Assembly: GCF_035440685.1 (NCBI RefSeq) | Contig: NZ_DAORMW010000023.1 | Reading direction: 5' to 3' (one strand) | Length of the DNA: 64,000 nucleotides | Origin: Accumulibacter appositus | GTDB taxonomy: Bacteria; Pseudomonadota; Gammaproteobacteria; Burkholderiales; Rhodocyclaceae | In this document: piece after piece, positions 44,212 through 52,642 of the stretch | How the letters are laid out: each line of letters begins with the position of its first letter | Position numbering within the stretch: the first letter of the stretch is position 1 | Translations under genes and position numbers: made by a program | The notes under the pieces: model-generated | Seen by the model: the letters and a program-made list of their open reading frames with translations, nothing else | Told to the model about the DNA's origin: nothing | Databases searched by the model: none

Positions 44212-44616
44212 TTACGTTTCCCCGAGTCGTCCGGCGACCTCTCGTTCGGCCTCTATCCAGTACTGCGCGGACGAGCCTTGAAAACCGTCATTCTCGGCGA
44301 TGAAGTAAGCCGCCGACTGGATCATGCAGTAACGTTCTTCAGCGCTCGGCTTTTCTGCCACTGGCGCGGCGGGAGTGGCCGGCGCTGTTGCGACGGGCTG
44401 TGGGCTACTCGTGGCAGCGGCGCTGGCTGCCGCCGCCGAGGTCTTCTTTGCCGCTGGTTTCGTCGTCGCAGCAGCTGTAGCTTTCGCAGCCGCAGACGGC
44501 TTGGCGGCGGCCGGCTTGGTCGCCGCGGCAGCGGCTAATGTCGTTGTCTTGGTCGCCGCCGTCTTCCTGGCGGCTGGTTTTTTCTTGGTCGTGCTTGTCG
44601 TGGTTTCTTCAGCCAT
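44212..44616 (-). CDS. Histone H1-like tail plus DUF2934 domain protein
   Basis: 134 aa. Residues 1-90 are a low-complexity Ala/Lys/Thr/Pro tail like that of bacterial histone H1-like proteins. Residues 95-130 form a DUF2934 domain (CMIQSAAYFIAENDGF and YWIEAEREV). A DNA-binding role for the tail is likely but unproven; the DUF2934 function is unknown. The gene has 78 bp to the discoidin-like gene downstream. Confidence 0.75.
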   Translation of the reverse strand: MAEETTTSTTKKKPAARKTAATKTTTLAAAAATKPAAAKPSAAAKATAAATTKPAAKKTSAAAASAAATSSPQPVATAPATPAAPVAEKPSAEERYCMIQSAAYFIAENDGFQGSSAQYWIEAEREVAGRLGET

Positions 44617-44766
44617 GATCGATCCCTTGTGTTCTTTCGATGTCAGTATGGTTGGTGCATAGAGCGGGCACGTGAGCGGCTCTGCCGCCCCGCAGGTACC
44701 CCGGCAGGATAGAAAAATCGGCGCTTCCGGTCAAGGCAAATAACTATCTTCAAGGAGTGGTCACCA

Positions 44767-44856
44767 CCCGCGCCACGAATTGGTGAAGGCGTCGCGAATC
44801 AGCCCGCGCCGCGAATCGGTACAGGCGTCGCGAATCAGCCCGCGCCGCGAATCAGC
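44767..44856. repeat. 36-bp tandem repeat at the 3' end of the SNF2 gene
   Basis: Two full 36-bp units (44767-44802 and 44803-44838) and a partial third (about 18 bp). The units share CCCGCGCC.CGAAT and GGCGTCGCGAATCAG. The gene's stop codon lies in the second unit. It looks like a local duplication of the gene's last codons into the downstream region. Confidence 0.75.
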
Positions 44857-47800
44857 GCCACCAGATCCTCGGTCGAGGGCAGGGCACTGGCTTCGCCTTC
44901 TTCCAGGATGCTCTCGGCGAGCGCGCGCTTGTCGTGGTGCAGCTCGACGATGCGTTCCTCGACGCTGCCCTGGGTGACCAGGCGATAGACGGTCACCGGC
45001 CGCAGTTGCCCGATGCGATGCGCGCGACCCATGGCCTGGTCTTCGGTGGCCGGGTTCCACCACGGATCGGTGATGACCACGTAGTCGGCAGCCGTCAGGT
45101 TGAGCCCGAAGCCACCGGCTTTGAGGCTGATCAGGAAGAGGTCGCCTTCGCCCGCCTGGAAAGCCGCGACGCGCCGCGTACGTTCAGCGGCGGGGGTGGC
45201 GCCATCGAGGTACTGATAGGCAATTCCGCTTGCGTCCAGCTGTTCGCGTAACATCGCAAGAAAGTCCACGAACTGACTGAAAACAAGCGCCTTATGTCCA
45301 TTTGAAACCAGCTCCGCTGCGAGTTCCGTGAAGGCCTGCACCTTGGCGCCGACAATGCCCAGTTCGGGGCTGCACAGGCGTGGGTCGCAGGCGGCGCGAC
45401 GCAGACGGGTCAGCTGGGCGAGGATGTTGAAGCGCGCCTGCGCCTGCGGCGCGCTGTCGAGGCTGGCGTCAATTTCCTTTGCGGCCTCGCGACGCAGTGC
45501 TTCGTAGTGTGCCGCTTCCGCGGCTTCCGGGGTTACCGTCAGGATCAGCTCGGTGCGTGCCGGCAGCTCTTGCAGGACTTCGGACTTGCTTCGCCGCAGA
45601 ACGAAGGGGCCGACCAGCCGCTTGAGGACGTGCTGTGCCTCGCGATCCCGGTTACGCTCGATCGGGCCGGCGAAGCGCTCGTCGAAGCGGCGGCTGCTGC
45701 CGAGCAGGCCGGGATTGGCGAAGCGCATGATCGACCACAGATCGGACAGCCGATTTTCGACCGGGGTGCCGGTCAGCGCCAGGCGGAAGTCGGCGTCCAG
45801 GGCGAAGACCGCCTGCGAGCGCTTGGCAGCGGCATTCTTGATGGCCTGCGCCTCGTCGGCGATGAGGGTGTGCCAAGTGCGCCCGGCGAAACGCTCCTGG
45901 GCCAGTTGCAACAGGGTGTAGGAGACGATCAGCAGGTCCTGCGGGCCGGCCTTGGCGACCAATTCCTCGCGTTCGTTGTCGCTCGCTTCGCTATAGACGC
46001 GGACATTCAGACTGGGCGCGAAGCGCAGGGTTTCGGCCAGCCAGTTGCCGCAGACCGAAGTGGGCGCAATGACCAGCGCAGCGCCGCCGGCTGCGCGTTC
46101 GAGAAGCACGCCGAGCGCCTGCAGGGTCTTGCCGAGGCCCATGTCGTCGGCCAGGCAGCCGCCGACGCCGGCAGTCGCCAGGCGGACTGCCCACTGGTAG
46201 CCGTCTTCCTGATACGGCCGCAGGCTGGCCTGCAGCAGGCTGGGGAGTTTCGGCGTCAGGGCCTGCGCCTGGCGCAGGCGGTCGATGACCTGGCGGAAGT
46301 CCCTGCCGGCCTCGAGTTCGGTGCCGTCGAGGATCTCGTCGAGCCAGGCGGCGGCGATGGTCGGCACCTTGCCACCGTTCTTGTCGGCTTCCAGCACCGC
46401 CGCCAGATCGCTCAGTTTCTGCTTCAGCGAGCGCGTCAGGGCTGCGTACACGCCGTCTCCCATGGGCACGAAACGGCTCTGGCCGCGGGCCGCGGCGATC
46501 AGGGTTTCCAGTTGCAGCACCAGCCCCTCGTCGAGCCGTGCCTGTCCGGCGAGTCGGAACCAGTCGCGTTCGCGGCTGATCTTTATGCCGAGCTGGCGGC
46601 TGTCGAGGGTGAGCACGCGAACGCTCTTACCCTTGGGCCAGTCCACCGCGGCAATTGCCGGCAAGCTCGGCAGTGCTTCCACCGCCGCCAATGCCTCCTC
46701 AGGGTCTTCGATCAGCCACTCGTTGCCGCAGCTGCCGCGCTCGCCGCTGTCGAGGAAGGGCAGGGCGTCGAGTACCGAGTCCAGATGCTGGCGCTCGCTG
46801 TTCAGGTCGCGCTCGGTGCCGACCGTTTCGCTGCCGCGAACCGCCATCAGGCGCAGTCTGCCGGTGGCGGCCGGCAGGCGCGGCCCGTCCGGACCGAGCG
46901 GAGCGACCACCAGGCGCAGCGAGAGAGCATCGCCGAGCGGCGACAGTTCGGCGCGCAGCCGCGAGTCACAGCTCACCTGCCGGGTTGCCTGTGCCGAATC
47001 GGCATGAACGTGGAAATGTGCGGCCAGTGCGTGCAGGGTCTTGGCCAACTCGGCCTGCGCATTCGGTGCCTCGGCGGGCACCGAAAAGCGACCCGAGACG
47101 AGCTGTGCGGCCTGTTGCTGGGCGCTGGAAAAACGAACCAGGCGCAGGCGCTGCGGGCCATCGACGACGAGCGTGATCAGCCGCAGCGCTTCCGTTTCAC
47201 GACGCTCGTCGGCGTCCTGTGCATAGTGGGAATGGGCCGCAGGCGGCGCCCGTAGCGGCGGTTCGACGCGCATCACGAAGCGCCCGTCCTGGCGGATTAC
47301 TTCGAGTTCCGGCGCCGCTTCGCTGAGCTCTACGAACTGCTCTGGCGCACCTGGCAGGATGATGTAGGGGTGTCCGGGCAGCGCCGCGATTGCCGCTGCC
47401 AGATCGATGCGGTAGCGATTGCGATAGCCATGTTCGAGGCGAACGGCGCGCGCGATCTTGGCGTCAGCACTTGCCAGCTGCTGGTTGCCGGCAATTCTCG
47501 CCAGGCTCATCGGCCGCGGCCGGCCCCAGCCGCGTTGGCTGCGCTTCTGTTCGTGCGGGTGGATGGCAAGCAGCTCACCGCGGCCGCCGATCTCGAGTTC
47601 CCACAGCACGCGCATCGCTTCGCCGTTGCCGGGGGCCGCCTGACCGCCGCCCAGCGATTGCAGCGCCAAGAGAATTTCCTGCCATTGCTGGCCGCTGTCG
47701 GCGATGAAGAAGCGCTCGGGGGGCGCGCGCCCTTCGAGTACCGCCTGACTGCCGTCGAGAATGCGCAGCAGGGTGTGCATTTGGCAGCGCTTCAGCTCTT

Positions 47801-49046
47801 GCCGCAGGAGATCGATCGGTGCGCGCCACTCGACCGCGGCGGCTTGCGGGTTCTTTTCGGAAACTGTTTCGCGGCCCAGCCAGGCGGCGAGCAGCACCGC
47901 CCAGAGTGAGTCGAGCGGCCAGCGCACCTCGAGGTCGCGGGTCGGCCTGAACGCCGCCCGTTCGAGCGGCGCCTTGCCGAGGCGAACGTCGATGGCGTGC
48001 ACCCAGCGTCCCCAGCTGGCGTAGGGGCTGGGGGAACGCTTGCCGGACTCCCCGATGCAGAATTTGCGCGCTACTTCGAGATGCCTGGGTGTCGCCTGGG
48101 CGAGCAGTGACAAGGGATAGAACCAGGCGATGCTGTCTGGCAGGAGATGTTTGCTGGCGCCGCCGAGCTCGCTCTTGCACTGCTTGAGCGCCGCTTCGAA
48201 GGCCGCCTGCCCGGCGCTCCACTGGCCATCGATGACCAGCAGCGCGGCACGAATCGCAGCGCTTTGACCCTCGCCAAGTCCGTTCAGCGCGGCTTCCAGC
48301 AGGTCGCTATCACCGCGTTGCATGGCCAGGTCGCCGAGGACCAGTCGCAGCTCTGTGCTTAGGGCTTCGCGATCGCGGGCCAACTCTTCGACTGCCCAAT
48401 CGGCGACCGGCAGGTACTCGGGCGAAGCGAAGATGCAGACGCTGGCGATCGCCTGGTAAGCGAGGCGCGCCCGCCAGATGGGTTCAATGCCCTGGAAGCT
48501 CGGTCCGTCAAAGGGCCGGATGAGGGCCTGGTCGAGAATGACAGTCCAGTCCATCGCGCGGGACAGGAGGCCCTTGATGTGCGACAGCTCTTCGCTGGCT
48601 GCGCCCGACAGGAACTTGGCGCGAACGTAGGCAACGGTCGTCGGCACACTGCCGGTTGGCCAGGAGTAGGCCGATCTGGCCGGGTCAAAGCGGTCCAGTT
48701 CGGCGATCAGGCGGGCCAGCGAGTCGCCCTGGCTGGTTGCCAGCAATTGCCTGTAAAGCGCTGTGCGCAAGCTGTCGACGAGACGAAAAGTGGACGCCCG
48801 CGAGGCCTCGTCGATCAGCAGGCCGTTTTCACGGAGCTCTTGGCTGGCAGTCTTGACGTCGCCGACGGTAAAGGCTTTGCCCGAGCCGCAGCGGAGTCCG
48901 CTCAGCGACAGCAGGCGATGCAGGTCGGTGTTGGTGCGAAAAGTCCACAGCAGCGCGCTGGCTAGTGCGACCTTGTGCACGTCCGGCGTCAGCCCGTGGT
49001 GGTCGAGCTTTTCGAGGGCGGCGGCGTTCAAGGCAGGTTTGTTCAT
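44835..49046 (-). CDS. SNF2-family DEAD/DEAH-type ATPase
   Basis: 1403 aa. The N-terminal ~850 residues are a poorly conserved helical region with no domain I recognise. The SNF2 motor follows: Walker A DDMGLGKTLQALG near residue 980, DEAQAIKNA (motif II), LTGTPVENRL (motif III) and C-terminal AGGFGLNLTAADYVV plus QAMGRAHRIGQ (motif VI). Bacterial SNF2 proteins of this type are linked to RNA polymerase recycling or DNA-related roles; no partner gene here tells which. The start was placed at the second ATG, before NKPALNAAALEKL. A 36-bp tandem repeat covers its stop codon. Confidence 0.9.
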   Translation of the reverse strand: MNKPALNAAALEKLDHHGLTPDVHKVALASALLWTFRTNTDLHRLLSLSGLRCGSGKAFTVGDVKTASQELRENGLLIDEASRASTFRLVDSLRTALYRQLLATSQGDSLARLIAELDRFDPARSAYSWPTGSVPTTVAYVRAKFLSGAASEELSHIKGLLSRAMDWTVILDQALIRPFDGPSFQGIEPIWRARLAYQAIASVCIFASPEYLPVADWAVEELARDREALSTELRLVLGDLAMQRGDSDLLEAALNGLGEGQSAAIRAALLVIDGQWSAGQAAFEAALKQCKSELGGASKHLLPDSIAWFYPLSLLAQATPRHLEVARKFCIGESGKRSPSPYASWGRWVHAIDVRLGKAPLERAAFRPTRDLEVRWPLDSLWAVLLAAWLGRETVSEKNPQAAAVEWRAPIDLLRQELKRCQMHTLLRILDGSQAVLEGRAPPERFFIADSGQQWQEILLALQSLGGGQAAPGNGEAMRVLWELEIGGRGELLAIHPHEQKRSQRGWGRPRPMSLARIAGNQQLASADAKIARAVRLEHGYRNRYRIDLAAAIAALPGHPYIILPGAPEQFVELSEAAPELEVIRQDGRFVMRVEPPLRAPPAAHSHYAQDADERRETEALRLITLVVDGPQRLRLVRFSSAQQQAAQLVSGRFSVPAEAPNAQAELAKTLHALAAHFHVHADSAQATRQVSCDSRLRAELSPLGDALSLRLVVAPLGPDGPRLPAATGRLRLMAVRGSETVGTERDLNSERQHLDSVLDALPFLDSGERGSCGNEWLIEDPEEALAAVEALPSLPAIAAVDWPKGKSVRVLTLDSRQLGIKISRERDWFRLAGQARLDEGLVLQLETLIAAARGQSRFVPMGDGVYAALTRSLKQKLSDLAAVLEADKNGGKVPTIAAAWLDEILDGTELEAGRDFRQVIDRLRQAQALTPKLPSLLQASLRPYQEDGYQWAVRLATAGVGGCLADDMGLGKTLQALGVLLERAAGGAALVIAPTSVCGNWLAETLRFAPSLNVRVYSEASDNEREELVAKAGPQDLLIVSYTLLQLAQERFAGRTWHTLIADEAQAIKNAAAKRSQAVFALDADFRLALTGTPVENRLSDLWSIMRFANPGLLGSSRRFDERFAGPIERNRDREAQHVLKRLVGPFVLRRSKSEVLQELPARTELILTVTPEAAEAAHYEALRREAAKEIDASLDSAPQAQARFNILAQLTRLRRAACDPRLCSPELGIVGAKVQAFTELAAELVSNGHKALVFSQFVDFLAMLREQLDASGIAYQYLDGATPAAERTRRVAAFQAGEGDLFLISLKAGGFGLNLTAADYVVITDPWWNPATEDQAMGRAHRIGQLRPVTVYRLVTQGSVEERIVELHHDKRALAESILEEGEASALPSTEDLVALIRGAG

Positions 49047-49128
49047 TGGCGGGCGAAGGCGGGAAGGAGAATGCTGGAAAGAGCGTGGCAATGTCGGCCG
49101 ACGGCGTGGAGAATCAGGCTACCGCGGG

Positions 49129-50163
49129 TCAGTGGCTGCGGGTCAGCAGCATCGCGTCGCCGTAGCTGAAGAAGCGGTAGCGTTCGGCAATTGCGTGTCG
49201 ATAGGCGCCACGAATGGCGTCGAGGCCGGCGAACGCCGAAACCAGCATCAGCAGGGTCGACTTCGGTAGGTGAAAATTGGTGATCAAGCGGTCCACCACC
49301 CGGAACTCGTAGCCGGGGGTGATGAAGATGTCGGTCTCGGCGGGACCGGCGTGCAGTTCCCCGTGCTGCGCGGCTGCTTCGAGGGCGCGCAGACTGGTCG
49401 TTCCGACGGCGACGACCTTGCCGCCACGGGCGCGGGTGCGGGCGATGGCGGCGATGGTTGCCGGCGGAATTTCGAAGCGCTCGGCGTGCATGCGGTGTTC
49501 GGCGACGTGATGCACGCGCACCGGCTGAAAAGTGCCGGCGCCGACGTGCAGCGTCAGCCACGCAACTTCGACGCTGCACTGTGCGAGTCGCGCGAGCAGC
49601 GCCTCGTCGAAATGTAGGCCAGCCGTTGGGGCTGCGACAGCGCCGGGCTGGCGCGCGAATACGGTCTGATAGCGGGCTTCGTCGTCGGCGCTGGCGGGGT
49701 GCGCGATATAGGGCGGCAACGGCAAGCGGCCGTGTCGTTCGATCAGCGTCCATAGGTCGCCGTCCTCGGCCAGTCGCAGCGCGAAAAACTCGCCCTGTGC
49801 GCCGCTACGGCCGTCGACGATCAGGGTGATCGCCTCTTCGAGAACAATCCGGCTGCCGGCTTTTGGCGACTTGCTGGCCCGAATCTGCGCCACGGCGTGG
49901 CGAGAATCGACGATGCGCTCGATCAACACCTCGATCTGGCCGCCGCTTTCCTTGCGGCCGCGGAGGCGCGCCCGGATCACCCGCGTATCGTTGAAAACCA
50001 GCAGGTCGCCGGCAGAAAGCAGCGTCGGGAGGGCAGTGAAGCGCCGATCGCTGAGTGTGCCGTCGCTGACCTGCAGCAGGCGGCTGGCGCTGCGTTCGCC
50101 AGTCGGGTGCTGGGCGATCAGCTCGCCCGGCAGGTCGAAGTCAAAGTCATCAAGGGTGAGCAT
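49129..50163 (-). CDS. queA: S-adenosylmethionine:tRNA ribosyltransferase-isomerase
   Basis: 344 aa. Transfers the ribosyl of SAM to 7-aminomethyl-7-deazaguanine in tRNA, making epoxyqueuosine. DFDFDLPGELIAQHP at the start, GDLLVFNDTRVI, and AAPTAGLHFDEALL near residue 180 are family hallmarks, with LHVGAGTFQPVRV following. No tgt follows in this direction within the window. A family B repeat lies upstream. Confidence 0.95.
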   Translation of the reverse strand: MLTLDDFDFDLPGELIAQHPTGERSASRLLQVSDGTLSDRRFTALPTLLSAGDLLVFNDTRVIRARLRGRKESGGQIEVLIERIVDSRHAVAQIRASKSPKAGSRIVLEEAITLIVDGRSGAQGEFFALRLAEDGDLWTLIERHGRLPLPPYIAHPASADDEARYQTVFARQPGAVAAPTAGLHFDEALLARLAQCSVEVAWLTLHVGAGTFQPVRVHHVAEHRMHAERFEIPPATIAAIARTRARGGKVVAVGTTSLRALEAAAQHGELHAGPAETDIFITPGYEFRVVDRLITNFHLPKSTLLMLVSAFAGLDAIRGAYRHAIAERYRFFSYGDAMLLTRSH

Positions 50164-50184
50164 GGGCGTCTTGCGGTACTTAGC

Positions 50185-50256
50185 GGTGAGACGGGAAATT
50201 CAGGGAGCATGCTCCCCGCTCGGCGAACGATTCCGGCGTGGAAACCGGCATCCGCA
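50185..50256 (+). repeat. Family B palindromic element, copy B3
   Basis: Nearly the same as B1, including TTCAGGGAGCAT and CGAACGATTCCGGCGTG, but not embedded in a family A element. It sits between queA and the tRNA-Leu promoter. Confidence 0.7.
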
Positions 50257-50339
50257 CGGCTAGGAGGCGGCTGGCCACGGAAAAGCCGTTGCACGACTAA
50301 TGGCTGCGGAACTCGTTGCTGGCCGGGTCATTTTGCAGC

Positions 50340-50368
50340 TTGTCGGCGGCCGGAGAATCAGCGATAAT
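50340..50368 (+). promoter_or_regulatory. Predicted promoter of tRNA-Leu
   Basis: TTGTCG (50340-50345) and GATAAT (50363-50368), 17-bp spacer, 35 bp before the tRNA. Confidence 0.65.
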
Positions 50369-50403
50369 CCGCAGCTCTTCTGGCCCACGCACTTCGGGCC
50401 GAA

Positions 50404-50487
50404 GCCGAGATGGCGGAATCGGTAGACGCAGCGGACTCAAAATCCGCCGATGGTGACATCGTGGGGGTTCGATTCCCCCTCTCGGCA
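50404..50487 (+). tRNA. tRNA-Leu (CAA anticodon)
   Basis: 84-nt class II tRNA. The acceptor stem GCCGAGA pairs with TCTCGGC. The anticodon stem GCGGA/TCCGC closes the loop CTCAAAA, giving anticodon CAA, which reads UUG. A long variable arm follows and the T arm is GGGGG-TTCGATT-CCCCC. The discriminator base is A and CCA is not encoded (the genome reads CGA). Confidence 0.97.
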
Positions 50488-50494
50488 CGAAATG

Positions 50495-50520
50495 AAACCC
50501 GCAGAAATGCGGGTTTGTCT
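50495..50520 (+). terminator. Terminator after tRNA-Leu
   Basis: Stem AAACCCGC (50495-50502), loop AGAAAT, GCGGGTTT (50509-50516), then GTCTTTT. Just downstream of the tRNA. Confidence 0.8.
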
Positions 50521-50696
50521 TTTGTTTCAAGCATTTGCAGGGAAGCCTTTGTTGGTCAATGGGGCGCATGTTACCGCAAATAAGTGCCTTTTCCGGCTTC
50601 CTTTACGCCAAAATTCTGTCTTGAATCAAGCTGCGGGGAGGGGCGCTGTGAGCCCACAGCTCCTGCAACCTCAAGACTCCCAAACGACTGCGCGTA

Positions 50697-51599
50697 ATGG
50701 CTGAACCTGCCGTGCCGCCATCGCCTCTTGGCGCCTGGTGGCTTGCCATTCGACCGAAGACGCTGACGGTCGCCGTCGCGCCGCTGGTCGTTGGCCATGC
50801 GCTCGCCTGGGCGCAGACCGGCTCGCTGCTCTGGCAGCCGGCATTGCTTGCCCTGCTGGCGGCATTGCTGATCCAAATCGGCACCAATCTGCACAACGAC
50901 GTCGGTGATTTCGAGCGCGGCAGTGATCGACCCGATCGCGTTGGGCCACCGCGGGTGACGGCCATGGGCTGGTTGTCGCCCGCCGCCGTACGGCGCGCAG
51001 CGTGGCTGGCCTTGGCCCTGGCCTTCAACTTCGGCATTTATCTCGCCTACCACGGCGGTTGGCCGATCGTCGTCATCGGGCTGACCTCCTTGCTCGCTGC
51101 CTGGGCCTATACCAACGGACCATGGCCAATCGCCTATCGGCCGCTCGGCGAACTGTTCGTTGTGCTTTTCTTCGGGTTGGTGGCCGTTGGTGGCAGCTAC
51201 TACCTGCAGACCCTGTCGATCAGCCCGGCCGCTCTTCTCGCCGGGGGGATGCTCGGGCTGTTCGCGGCAGCGGTGATCACGGTCAACAACTACCGCGATC
51301 TGGATACCGATCGGCAGGCCGGCAAGCGCACCCTGGCCGTCGTCGTCGGTCGGCGGGCGACGCAGTGGGTCTATGCGGCGGAAATGCTGCTGCCACTGCT
51401 GCTCTTGCCATGTCTGGCGCTTGTCGCCGGGCGCGGCCCCTGGCTGGCACTGCCGCTACTGGTAGTGCCACCGGCTCTGCAGCTACTGCAACGCTTTCGG
51501 CGTGAGCCTGCGGGTCCTGTGTTCAACCAGTTGCTGGCCAGCACAGCCCGCTTGCAGTTCGTCTACGCGCTTCTCCTGGCCCTGGCGATCGTTGCCTGA
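50697..51599 (+). CDS. menA: 1,4-dihydroxy-2-naphthoate polyprenyltransferase MenA
   Basis: 300 aa, about nine membrane helices, UbiA superfamily. The first Asp-rich motif is NLHNDVGDFERGSDRPDR (about residues 64-81) with the MenA-specific following RVGPPRVTAMGW; the second is NNYRDLDTDRQAGKRTLA near 195-212. It prenylates DHNA in menaquinone synthesis. The ATG at 50697 has no strong ribosome-binding site. This predicts a menaquinone pathway; the other men genes are not in view. Confidence 0.92.
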   Translation: MAEPAVPPSPLGAWWLAIRPKTLTVAVAPLVVGHALAWAQTGSLLWQPALLALLAALLIQIGTNLHNDVGDFERGSDRPDRVGPPRVTAMGWLSPAAVRRAAWLALALAFNFGIYLAYHGGWPIVVIGLTSLLAAWAYTNGPWPIAYRPLGELFVVLFFGLVAVGGSYYLQTLSISPAALLAGGMLGLFAAAVITVNNYRDLDTDRQAGKRTLAVVVGRRATQWVYAAEMLLPLLLLPCLALVAGRGPWLALPLLVVPPALQLLQRFRREPAGPVFNQLLASTARLQFVYALLLALAIVA

Positions 51600-51650
51600 G
51601 GCTGCGCCGCGGGCGGGCCCGGGACGGCAGTGGGGCTGCGCGGGGCGGCT

Positions 51651-52433
51651 TCAGGTGCCGCTGCCTGACGGCGGCTGGAACCAGGCCAGCTTCTCCTGCA
51701 GGCGAACCACGGTGCCAACGATGATCAGCGCGGGTGAGCCGATTCCGGCCGCTTCGACACGTTCCGGCAGGCTTGCCAGGTCGGCGGTCAACACCCGCTG
51801 CCGGCGAGTCGTGCCGTGCTGTACCACCGCGGCCGGATGGCTGGCCGGCAGGCCGTGGGCGATCATCTGGCGGCATATTTCGGCGAGCCCGCCAACCCCC
51901 ATGTAGAAGACGACGGTCAGCTTCGGGCGTGCCAAGGCCGGCCAGTCGAGATTGATCGTGCCGTCCTTGAGGTGGCCCGTCGCGAAGGCCACCGCCTGGG
52001 CATGATCGCGATGTGTCAGCGGGATACCGCTGTACGCCGCGCAGCCTGCGGCGGCGGTTACTCCCGGAACGACCTCGAAAGGAATGCCGGACTCGACGAG
52101 CGTTTCGATTTCTTCACCACCGCGCCCGAAAACGAAGGGGTCGCCGCCCTTGAGGCGGACGACCATTCTGCCGGCCCGTGCCAGGCGCACCAGCAGTTGA
52201 TTGAGTTGCTCCTGCGGTACGGTGTGATTGGAGCTTTTCTTGCCGACGTAGATTTTCTCGGCGTCCGCACGTGCCAGTTCGAGCACGCCGTCGGCAATCA
52301 GATGATCGTAGACGATGGCGTCCGCTTCGCCGATCAGCCGTGCGGCGCGCAGGGTGAGCAGATCGAGGTCTCCGGGCCCGCTGCCGACGATGTAGACGGT
52401 TCCGACTGGCGGGGAGGAGTGCGTTGGCATCAT
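51651..52433 (-). CDS. cobA: Uroporphyrinogen-III C-methyltransferase (SUMT)
   Basis: 260 aa. It methylates uroporphyrinogen III to precorrin-2 for siroheme, cobalamin and heme d1. VYIVGSGPGDLDLLTLRA near residues 13-30 and VRLKGGDPFVFGRGGEE near 90 are the CobA/NirE motifs. It is divergent from nirS, whose product needs heme d1, so it may act as a nirE-type SUMT (inference). The start was chosen at the ATG with GGAAG at six bases; the next codon is also ATG. Confidence 0.9.
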   Translation of the reverse strand: MMPTHSSPPVGTVYIVGSGPGDLDLLTLRAARLIGEADAIVYDHLIADGVLELARADAEKIYVGKKSSNHTVPQEQLNQLLVRLARAGRMVVRLKGGDPFVFGRGGEEIETLVESGIPFEVVPGVTAAAGCAAYSGIPLTHRDHAQAVAFATGHLKDGTINLDWPALARPKLTVVFYMGVGGLAEICRQMIAHGLPASHPAAVVQHGTTRRQRVLTADLASLPERVEAAGIGSPALIIVGTVVRLQEKLAWFQPPSGSGT

Positions 52434-52532
52434 TCCTTGTCTTCCGGTTTTTGGCTGAGGTGCAAGCATAAGCGCCCGTCGCCTTGCTTTTCAACTCGGA
52501 CGGGACGATATGCTTTCTCCAACCGATGATAT

Positions 52533-52546
52533 TTGATGGAGGTCAA
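52533..52546. promoter_or_regulatory. FNR/DNR-type box upstream of nirS
   Basis: TTGATGGAGGTCAA (TTGAT-N4-GTCAA) lies 96 bp before the nirS start codon, in the divergent cobA/nirS region. It fits the box used by FNR/DNR/NNR-type regulators of denitrification. Confidence 0.78.
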
Positions 52547-52642
52547 GGAACAGACCTATGCAGGCATGTCATCCTGCCCCCAGTCTGACACGGATGTGAC
52601 CCGGGCGACAGTCAAGAAACTTCAAGAGGAGAGGAAAAAAGC

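Noticed and set aside
45507..47255. A 582-codon frame antisense to the SNF2 gene
   Set aside because: Low-complexity and Ala/Gly/Gln/Arg-rich, with no domain, opposite an intact helicase motor.
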